This document shows positions 6,878-14,748 of a DNA stretch of 14,748 nucleotides, one piece after another; the first letter of the stretch is position 1; every line of letters begins with the position of its first letter. Both the position numbers and the translations under genes were made by a program. This stretch comes from Cerioporus squamosus (lineage: Eukaryota; Basidiomycota; Agaricomycetes; Polyporales; Polyporaceae): contig JABYQS010000721.1 of the NCBI GenBank assembly GCA_022592435.1, positions 1-14,748 on the forward strand, written 5' to 3'. Under the pieces are notes generated by a model. That model was not told the origin of the DNA. It did no database searches and saw only the letters and a list, made by a program, of their open reading frames with translations.

Positions 6878-7950
6878 ATGAAGACTGCGTCTACGGACTC
6901 TCCCTTCGCGATCCCTGATTGGGTCAGTGGGCACCCAGAACTCAAGGCGAGGAGCATTGAACTTGAGATCGTGTTCAAACCGGTTCGATCCCCTTGCATA
7001 CGTTACTTGGCCTGAGTACTGAACAGCTGCTTCCTAGCACATAGCGTGGCGGAGCCCCTTCGAACCTCATGACGTCCCTCACTATGTTGGCAAGATTGTC
7101 AAAGAGTCCAGCCAGGAAGCTGAGATATATGATCGACTGAAGCAGTATGACCGTGCTTCGCCCAACCACACTGTGCCCTGCGACGTGATTCGCACCGAGT
7201 CTCGGTTCCCTCTCCTTGTCATGCCCTGCGTCAGCCATTATGATGAACAGATATTCTCGGATTGGAAGATTACTGAAGTTCTTGATTGTGTCCGCCAGAT
7301 TGTGGAGGTGCGTCTTTGCGCATGGCCAGTGCCTAGCTGCCAGTGATGACCTCCCAGATCTACATAGGGCCTGGGATCCTTACACGATCGCCGCATCGTA
7401 CATCTTGCGAGGGATCAAGGTCGATTACTGTGGCTATTTTGACGATACTGACAATGCCAACACAGGATCTGCGTTTCGACAACCTCGTGCTTGCGAAACG
7501 ATGGGACGTCGAGTATCACAACGGACTTGGAGCTCAACAAGGTCTACATCATCGACTTCAGCGAGTCACGACAGCTGCAATTAGGGCCTGGAAAGCAGCC
7601 TCCGATTGACTTGCCACGATCAATTATACCGAAGCCTCTCGACATGCAGCGTCTCGACCCGTACTCCTTTGACGTGTACTGCCTCGGGAGAGTCCTTTAT
7701 ACGACGCTGGAGGTGCGTCTGGTTTTGTTCCAGTGCTCGCAGCGCGGCGCGACCCCCGGCTGATGGGATCGTACGAGTACAGCTTGTCTACAGGCCATGG
7801 CCAAAACCGTGGCTTCTGAGGCGGTATACGCAGTGGCTCATCGGGGTTGAGCGAGGATGCACGGGTGTGTGCCGTTGTCGACCGACTGCCCGGCAAGCGC
7901 GTCGGGCTTTCGTGTTGTTGCAGTGCACAGTTCGTGGCTTGACTCTGTAA
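6878..7950 (+). CDS. Agaricomycete-type protein-kinase-like gene, one frameshift
   Basis: Exons 6878-6982 (least certain), 7038-7307, 7368-7406, 7466-7712 and 7783-7950, about 275 codons. Landmarks run in order: HYVGKIVKES (likely beta-3 Lys), QEAEIYDRL (alpha-C Glu), FPLLVMP (hinge strand), SLHDRRIVH then L-DLRFDN across an intron (catalytic loop HxDxxxxN type), VYIIDFSESRQL (DFG replaced by DFS, as I recall for this fungal family), LDPYSFDVYCLG (alpha-F), and a WLIGVERGCTGVCRC tail. The Lys, Asp, Asn and metal-binding Asp are present, so an active kinase ancestor is plausible. Two oddities are seen. Exon 4 is 247 nt and needs one base fewer at GG 7529-7530 to connect EYHNG to ELNKVY. The intron at 7407-7465 begins GCGAGG, so it needs a GC donor or has lost its GT. 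All other junctions are GT-AG and phase 0. Substrate and cell role are unknown. It is convergent with MTR4. Confidence 0.65.
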
Positions 7951-8576
7951 GAGAACGCCGTACACTGGCTCCGGAGTGTCTTCGAATCCCCGCGGAAGCC
8001 TCCTCCTTAGTGGGTCTCATGTTCTCTACACGACGTTCGGATTTTGCATTTGCTTGTGCTCACATTCACATACTTTGTCGTGGTATGGTCAGGTATGGGC
8101 GTGTTCTATGCCTTGATGTCATGTTTTCCGCCGCTTAGGTCCTATTCCAACTCGGCGGATTACCTCTTACATTTTGTCCCATTACGTGTGGTTATGTTTG
8201 GTTATGAGCCACTGTGCCTGTGCGGCCAAAGTGATGACCGCGACCCCAGAAAAGGACGGTCTTACGAGTCAACGGCCCAGTAACTTTCGCGACCTATGAC
8301 ACTCATCGGAGTAGTCTTTCTGCGTGTCAGACCAATTTCAGACAACACGTCTGCCGCAGACTATTGCGGCCTCGCCCCAGACGCAGGCCAAGACCAATCC
8401 TCAGGCAGATCTTCTCTTCATATCGTATCTCTACTTCGTCGAACTTACCTTCGGTTGTTGTCGAGCGCGCGATCATCAAGCACAATCACTTTGAGACGTA
8501 TCAAGCAGACAGCTCCGCCTATAGTGATGCTCATAGAGACGCCCAGGCTCTCTGGGCACCGTGAATAGGCAACAGT
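7951..8576. other. Convergent intergenic stretch
   Basis: It lies between the 3' ends of the kinase-like gene (+) and MTR4 (minus). No gene is supported; open frames up to 93 codons here lack motifs. It should hold both terminators/polyadenylation regions, but I see no clear AATAAA near either stop. Confidence 0.4.
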
Positions 8577-11500
8577 CTAGAGGTACAGTGACGAACAGAA
8601 GATGACCGAGTTCGGTCGTTCGAGCATCTCGGACGCCTTCTCGAACTTCTCTTGTAGCTCGTTGTTGCCGATGACCTTTGCGGCTTGGGCCATCTGTCGG
8701 ATAAGTTCCTGTAGTCGCCGGAAGACACGGATGAGACTGCCCTCGAACTGATCCGTAAGCTGAATTTCGGAGAAGGGATCAGCACATTGCAGCAACGGGC
8801 GGGATTGATCATGAGCAGACCTTGCATATATCGGAGAACGAGGCTCCGCGACACCACTGAACGACGGCGTCCATGAGCTCAACTTTGAATGACTTGACGT
8901 AGTCGTCCTCATTGATGGGCAGTTTTGACTCCTTTGACACCTTCGCGATGCGTCGTGCGATCTCTTGCATGACGCGGAGCGGGGCTGCAAGTTCCTCCTT
9001 GAGCTTCGTAACTTGCTCGCTCTACGGCCTCAATGGTCAGCACGTAGGACTACGGATCTGCCACTTGTGAGTATACCTTCTCGGTGAAGACGAAGCAACT
9101 GAGCAGGCCGGCACACTGCTCTGGTGACAGCGAGTTGAAGACACCATTGAAGATGAGTTCCGTGAGCAGCAGCTCATCGCCCGTGCTGATCTCACACGCG
9201 ACACGGCCCTTCATGTCGACGATGTCCTCGGCCGTGGTGAACCCCAGCCGGCGGAGCACGCGCTTGCGGCACTTGAGCTCCTCCATCTGCAGGACGTCGT
9301 GCGTCGCCTGGATGCGCTTCTTCAGCTCGCGGATCACGTTCTGGTGCTCCTGCTTGCGCGCGTAGAGCGTGTACAGCTCCGGCAGGCGCGGGTCCTTGTG
9401 CAGCGGGCTCGCGAACATCTTGCGCTCCATCGTGTCGATCTTCTGCACGAGCTCCTTGAACTTGTCGTCCGTGATCTTCATGTCCGCGATCGGGTCGAGC
9501 AGCGGGATGCCGTCGGGGAAGCGGCTTTGCACCTCGAGCACGCTCTTCCACGTCGTGTTGCGCTGGTCGAGCGAGCGCAGGTCCTTGGGCATGAAGAGGC
9601 GCAGGCGGCTGATCGAGTCAATGGTGGAGAGGAGGACAGGGACGACGAGCGGCTCGCCGTTGCGACCGGAGGGACATGGTTGGACACCGCCGGGTGTTGG
9701 GGTCGTTGTGTTGCGATCCTTGGGCAAGGTCGAGCCCCTCGCACAATACAGCAGAACGTCGACGATGTACTGTTCGTGCGCTGGGATGTCCTCGATCTTT
9801 GGCCCTGGACGGTTCTGAGGTAAAGCACGTCAGAATTATTACATCATAGACCGGACGAAGCTAGACACACCTTCGGAGGCAGTCGCTTTTGGTAGTTCAC
9901 AATGATACCCCAGCCAAAGTCTAGCTTCTCGTGCTTGACCTTGACGAGACGGCCGGGCTGGAGGAAGGGCAGCACGTAGTTCGGATGCGTGATGACCTCC
10001 CTGAAGTCGGCGGCCATCTGGTCAAGCTGCTGCCGGTATTCATAGTAGCTCGCGACCAGCTCCTCGTCGGGGATGGTGATGGCTGCCTTCTTCGCTTCCT
10101 CTTTCTGCAATTCTAGAGATTACCGGCCGTCAGCATCAACGCAATACAATGAAGCGCATTGGCAAAACTCACTGTCCTCAATCAGCGGCACCTCAGCGTT
10201 GTTCTGGAACTGGTAGAAACACCGCTCAAGCATGAACTCCGGGCTGATGCCTTCGACCTTCATGAGGTTCAGGATCATGTTGTACCCGAGATGGAACGCC
10301 GAGTCGAGCCTGTCCGCCTCGCCCTTGACCATCTCCTTCGCCGCCGCCGGCTCGAGCTTCTCGTCGACCATCATGATGACGACACCGCGGTCGTCCAGGC
10401 CACGACGGCCAGCACGGCCGGACATCTGGATGTACTCGCCCGAGGAGAGGTTGCGGAAGTCGCGCCCGTCGAACTTGCGCGCCGCGGTGAAGACGACGGT
10501 CTTCGCGGGCATGTTCAGCCCGATGGAGAACGTCTCGGTGGCGAAGAGGACCTTGATGAGGCCCTCCTGGAAGAGGATCTCGATCACCTCCTTGAGGATA
10601 GGCAGCAGCCCACCGTGGTGGATGCCGATGCCACGCTTCAGGAGCGGGAGCAGGTTCGAGATCTGCGGCAGCTGGCGGTCGTCGGGCGAGAGGTTGTCCA
10701 TCGCGTTGTTGAAGATGTTCGTGATCAGGTCCTGCTCGTCCGTCGAGTTGAACTCGAGCTTGGACATCTGCAGCGCGAGCGCCTCGCACTCGCGCTTGCT
10801 GAACGCGAAGACGATGACCGGGTTGTAGTTCTTGAGCATGATCATGCGTACGATCTTCTGGATGTCCGAGTTGCCTGCAGGTAGTCTGTCAGCACGTGTG
10901 CCAGTCATTGAACGCGAGATGCGGCACCTTTCTTGTCGCCACCCTTCTTGATCTTGCCTTTCTTGCCCTTGCCAGCTTTTGGGTCTGCCGGGTCATCGCC
11001 CTGCCTGTCCTGCAGCATGCCCATCGCCTTCGTGAAGTTGTCCTCGCGGAACTCGCCCTTCTCGTTGACGACAAGGTAGATGCCCTCGCCCCCAGCTGGG
11101 AACAAGTAGTGCTGTAGTGGTGTGGGGCGAAAGTCGGTGTAGACGACGTGGCACGGCTGCTCGTGCGACTTGCATATCCACTCCGCGAACTGCATAGCGT
11201 TCGGGATGGTGGCAGAGAGGAAGACGTAGCGCACGGTGTGGGGCAGCAAGATGATGGTCTCTTCCCAGACCACGCCACGCTCCTTGTCGCGCATGTAGTG
11301 GATCTCGTCGAAGATGACCCATGCTACTTCGCGCATGATCTCGGAGCCGCGATACAGCATCGAACGCAGAATCTGGGCTACATGTCAGAGGCGGCGCCGG
11401 GTCGGCAAACTAGACAGACGTACCTCCGTGGTCATGACCAAACAGGTTGCGGTCGGGTTAATGGTGACGTCTCCGGTCATCAGGCCGACGTCGCCAAACT

Positions 11501-12290
11501 CAGCAAGCATCTCACGATACTTCTGGTTGCTCAGAGCCTGTATTGAAACAAAAACAAGATTTATTCATTGAGTTTCTCGTACAGCAACCTATTTACTGGC
11601 CTTGATTGGACTCGTGTAGATCACCCGCTGCTTCTGCTGCAGACACTGCGCGATGGCGTACTCGGCCACGACGGTCTTTCCCGCACTGGTGTGCGCGGAC
11701 ACGAGCACACTCTCGTTTCGTTGTATTGCATGCACCGATACTTGCTGGAAGGGGTCCAAAACGAACTTGTATTCGCGCGCGGGTTTTTCGGGAGGGACAT
11801 GATTCGCGATGGGTACGTACGGGTATCCGGGGGGCACCGCGACTTGGTGTCGCACCTGCGGACTTGGTCAGAAAGAGGTTACGTCGTCGGTGGCGGTCGG
11901 CGCGCACGCTGCACGCTCGACCGACAGTGTCGATTGTAGTGCACTCACCTGATGCCGCAGCTCTAACCGGGATCCCGCTTCGACCGCGCCAGTCAATCCC
12001 GCGCTCGCCGCCACCTCCCGCTTCGCCTCAATCTCGACCTCATCCACGACGACGGGGTTTGGGGAGGCCAGCCGTGGCTTCTTGGGCTCCGAGGGACCGG
12101 CTTCGTTGCTGGCAGCAGCGGTGGCGGATGCAGCGGAGGTGCCGTTTAGTTCCGCGGCGACGGGTGTTGATGCCTTGCGTTTCTTGGAGGCATTTCCGTT
12201 CGCTTGCATTTGAATATCGCCGTCCGCATCTGGTGAGAGGTCGGCCGGAGGTGCCTCGCTCAAGAAAGAGAAGAGATCGTTGGAGTCCAT
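8577..12290 (-). CDS. MTR4: Mtr4-type nuclear exosome RNA helicase (TRAMP complex)
   Basis: Nine exons: complement of 8577-8759, 8821-9021, 9077-9814, 9871-10112, 10173-10874, 10928-11372, 11424-11537, 11601-11855, 11949-12290. They total 3222 nt, giving 1073 residues, matching the size of the family. In order: an acidic/low-complexity N-terminus with a KKRK nuclear signal; FVLDPFQ; motif I AHTSAGKT (about 168-175); DEIH box (259-262); SATIPN (290-295); a Lys/Gly-rich insert (about 370-386); [24 protein letters not shown]; motif [12 protein letters not shown] (535-544); arch/KOW domain with [16 protein letters not shown] (about 673-688); and the C-terminal DSHCT helical bundle ending VIFCSSLYL. 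It unwinds RNA 3' to 5' to feed the nuclear exosome. The start at 12290 (CCGGCATGGAC) was preferred to an in-frame ATG at 12338. All introns are GT-AG except 11538-11600, where only a GC donor (AAG|GCCAGT) keeps the conserved TSPIK-ALSNQ junction. No frameshift is seen. Confidence 0.95.
11538..11600 (-). other. Probable GC-AG intron of MTR4 with a competing GT donor
   Basis: The flanking exons are 255 nt and 114 nt, both phase 0, joining ...TSPIK to ALSNQKYRE as in the family. Donor bases are GC (11600-11599). A stronger-looking GT (GTAAAT) begins 4 nt further in, at 11596, but its use would shift the frame and meet TGA after eight codons. The acceptor TTTCAATACAG follows a T-rich tract. Confidence 0.7.
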
Positions 12291-13978
12291 GCCGGTACGA
12301 GCAGGAGGCGGGCGCGAGTGGGAGGACCGTGGACACAAGTGCGAGACGAAGACAACCTCCTAGCGAGCGTTCGAAGCCAAGTTTCCGAGCCAAGGCAAGG
12401 CCCGCAAAGCGTGGAGTTAGAGTGTACGAAGAAAAGGGGAGGAGAGCAGACTGAGAGAACAGATTTGAGAACCGCGCTTTGAGCTTGAGCGCTTGAGCGT
12501 GTATGCGTCAAGTTTCTCTCCCAAAAACAGCAATACTTACATAATCGAAGCGCGCACCTCGCTGTGTGCCAGTGCACTAGTGGTTAAACTGGTGACCTCT
12601 GTTGTCAAATCATTGTTGGGCCGTCCCTGCTCTTCAACAGGTCCAACCAAGCCTTGTCTGCCCATGTAGACAAGGTTTACTCGGAATGTGTATGAAAATA
12701 CCAATTCGACCACACCGAACGGCACTCACGGCTTGCTCGAGTCGTCGGCCGGCGGCGGATCTCCAGTGACTCTGCATGCTGGCTCATAAGCTGCACGGAC
12801 AGTAAACTATGACCGTGTTAGTGGCCGACACAATCGCAATGCCGAGCTTATGAACGTGTGGTGCGCGGACGATGCGCCTGCTGAGGTAAGTAGTCTCGTC
12901 CCCATCCGTTCTGCCGCTCGTGCCTCCCTCTAGAACGCACGAGCGCGAGAGCTGTCAAGAACGTCTGGAGCCGAGACTACTGCTGAGGTCGCTGCATCGG
13001 CATACCTTCCGAGTCTGTGGAAGAAGACAAGGTCGTACCTTCGCGCCACCGTCTGTCTCCGTAGAGCAGCGCGGAGAGGACCCTCTACTAATAATATTGC
13101 AAGAGCCTGACGACGTGCAGTGGTATCAGTGACCACCTTTGGGCACACACCAGGAGCACACGAGTGCGCATCGCCAGATACGCGGAGGTAAGAGTCCCTC
13201 ACTGTCCCGTCGATCGCAAATATGAAGCCCGGGACATCCTAACGGAGTCCCACGACAATTATAAGCCATAAGCTGAGCCAGTCTCATACGTGCACGGTTC
13301 TTGTCGGGATCGCGGCATCCATGACGGCAGGCCGGCAGCCGCTGGCCGCTGGGTCAGTGCAAGCGACGATGCACACTCAATCGCCCCGGGCCCGCAACCT
13401 CTTAGTCTCACGAACTCAGGCTGGCGCGTGCTATAGAGGCGATCAGCGCGCCGGGATGGGGTAAGATTGATGCAGCTACCAGCGCAACTCAGGTACCGCA
13501 AATTCAAATGAGCATTGAGCGAGCCTTGTCTTGAGAAGAAAGGCACTTGGGCGGGTGGACGTAACGCGCAACGCCCACCGGTGAGTCGTGTGCCTTCGTG
13601 TGCTCATCACGCAAGTTGTGGGGTCACGACCGAGCGGGCGGGTGTAAGCGCAATAAAGAAGTCGGCAGTTGACGCACCAGGAGCGGGATCATGGCACGCT
13701 AAGTATATCGCCCTGCGTCCTATCCAGTTCCTATCCGCAGACCATATCTTCATCCTGGGGACAATTCAAATTGAAGCGCAGTGGTAGTTACCTCGTCTGT
13801 TTCTTGCCCCAGGAACGACCCACGAGAGTCGGACGTGCCTGCGTAAAGCGGCAGTCGTTGCCCGCAACCGACCAAGGGTGAGACCGAATGCACGGCATCC
13901 ATCCATTCCTGGTCCATTTCCAACTCCTACAATGTACTCGTACTTACCGCCCGTCCACACGACCGGGGCTATCACGCA
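12291..13978. other. Gene-poor stretch between MTR4 and YIF1
   Basis: It contains the MTR4 5' flank (about 12291-12500, including its untranslated leader and promoter) and the 3' flank of YIF1. Open frames up to 95 codons occur on both strands without motif, signal peptide or plausible exon chain. No transfer RNA, inverted-repeat element or tandem repeat was noticed. One plus-strand peptide at 12920-13132 weakly resembles the N-lobe of agaricomycete kinase-like proteins (see findings). At nearly 1.7 kb it is long for a compact fungal genome between two conserved genes. Confidence 0.4.
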
Positions 13979-14748
13979 TCATACCCGCACGAGGACGCCC
14001 ATGTAGAGGATCTGGCTGACGGCGACGAGGAAGAGGAAGGTTATGCGGCGGGAGCGCTGGGAGGGGTTCACGGCGGCGGCGGTCGCGGAGGCGTCGGGGA
14101 GGACCATTGAGCGTAGTGAGCGGAGCTGTGGTACGCGTTAGCACGGGCGTGGGGTATCAGAAGGGAGGAAGGGGGAGGGACGCACCAGGAAGAAAGAGGT
14201 GCAGAGGAAGGTGTAGATGAAGGTGAGGAGGTAGAGGGTGCGGCCGAAACCGAGGAGGCCTGCAATCAGTGTGATGATGACGCTGTGGCAGTATTGTGGT
14301 GAGTGGCTGCTGATAGAGGCAAAGCAGTGGCACGTACCCGACGAACTTGTACCCGTCGTAGGCGAGGAGGTCGAGGACTTGACTTGACAGGCCACCCTGA
14401 GATGTCGTGTTCAATGGGAGAATACGTGCGTATGTGCATGGATACTCACGGGAATGTTGAGGAAGTAGCAGCCGGACTTGACAAAGAAGAAGTCGAGGAG
14501 GACGACTGCGAGCGCTTTTGATGCGGTTATTCCGAGAATCTCGGGGTGGAAGCGGGCGTGGAGACCAGAATAGAGCGCAGCAAGGAGGATGTAGGTGACG
14601 AAAGCCATGACTGCGGACACGTCTGCATGAGAGAGACGTGTAGTGAGTGGGGGGTACTCACGGGGGATGTAGAGGTCGGGAGAGTTGATGTCCTCCCGGG
14701 GCGGGGACCACTCGGACTGGCCGTTCTCGAGCCGGCGGACGCGACGCG
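13979..14748 (-). CDS. YIF1: YIF1-family ER-Golgi transport membrane protein (5' part beyond the window)
   Basis: Visible exons: complement of 13979-14125, 14186-14282, 14338-14396, 14450-14610 and 14662 to beyond 14748. The four introns (51-60 bp) are all GT-AG, and 182 residues are seen. The first visible part ends REDINSPDLYIP, the conserved lead-in to the membrane region. It is followed by MAFVTYILLAALYSGL (TM1), ALAVVLLDFFFVKSGCYFL (TM2), the family signature LDLLAYDGYKFVG, VIITLIAGLLGFGRTLYLL and FIYTFLCTSFFL (TM3-4), a hydrophilic loop, and ITFLFLVAVSQILYMGV (TM5) just before the stop at 13979-13981. YIF1 partners YIP1 and Rab GTPases in vesicle budding and fusion between ER and Golgi. 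The missing N-terminus would be the cytosolic region. It is co-oriented with MTR4. Confidence 0.9.

Noticed and set aside
6976..6996. GGTTCGATCC, a perfect tRNA B-box word
   Set aside because: The flanking five bases do not form a T-stem, and no acceptor or anticodon stem is found. It overlaps the putative first intron donor of the kinase-like gene.
8760..8820. Apparent frameshift in the MTR4 C-terminal region (SFSDICK to LTDQFEG)
   Set aside because: It is a normal 61-bp GT-AG intron (GTCTGC...TTCAG); both flanking exons stay in frame.
9299..12454. Long plus-strand open frames opposite MTR4 (for example 9299-9823, 10159-10884, 11606-12454)
   Set aside because: They are antisense shadows of GC-biased third codon positions. 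They lack motifs and cross MTR4 introns, while the minus strand gives a complete helicase.
1..14748. CRISPR array, bacterial operon or prophage structures
   Set aside because: No regularly spaced short direct repeats or bacterial ribosome sites; spliced genes show a eukaryotic nuclear sequence.

Overview
The window looks like nuclear DNA of an agaricomycete (basidiomycete) fungus, probably a Polyporales-type wood decayer. The genes are split by many short introns (about 51-65 bp, one of 93 bp), coding sequence is GC-rich, and the gene content fits: a fungal Mtr4 helicase, YIF1, a LanC-like protein, a small secreted QxW lectin-like protein and an agaricomycete-type protein-kinase-like gene. 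The taxon is an inference from gene structure and family recognition; no search was run.

The left part (1 to about 8,000) is accessory in character. On the minus strand at about 605-1178 lies a decayed kinase-like relic. A small secreted beta-trefoil/lectin-like gene (2439-3043, +) follows, flanked by two diverged direct repeats (about 1614-1893 and 3340-3601). Next come a LanC-like gene (3900-5674, +) and a TA-flanked non-autonomous DNA transposon with imperfect terminal inverted repeats (5752-6613), whose left 252 bp is exactly duplicated in tandem. A protein-kinase-like gene (6878-7950, +) ends this part. The lectin-like, LanC-like and kinase-like genes each carry at least one apparent frameshift as the sequence stands.

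The right part (8,577-14,748) is housekeeping and intact. MTR4 (8577-12290, minus, nine exons, 1073 residues) is the nuclear exosome/TRAMP RNA helicase. It has no frameshift, but one of its introns appears to need a GC-AG donor to stay in frame. The 3' part of YIF1 (13979 to the window edge, minus, five exons seen) encodes a multi-pass ER-Golgi trafficking protein. Between them, 12291-13978 holds no gene I can support.

The genes show no shared pathway. No lanthipeptide dehydratase or precursor gene accompanies the LanC-like gene, so a LANCL-type housekeeping role is more likely than a biosynthetic cluster. The most noteworthy features are the transposon with its TA-bounded internal duplication, the GC-donor intron of MTR4 with a competing GT donor 4 nt away, and the concentration of reading-frame damage in the accessory half. 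I found no convincing evidence of a wholly new system.
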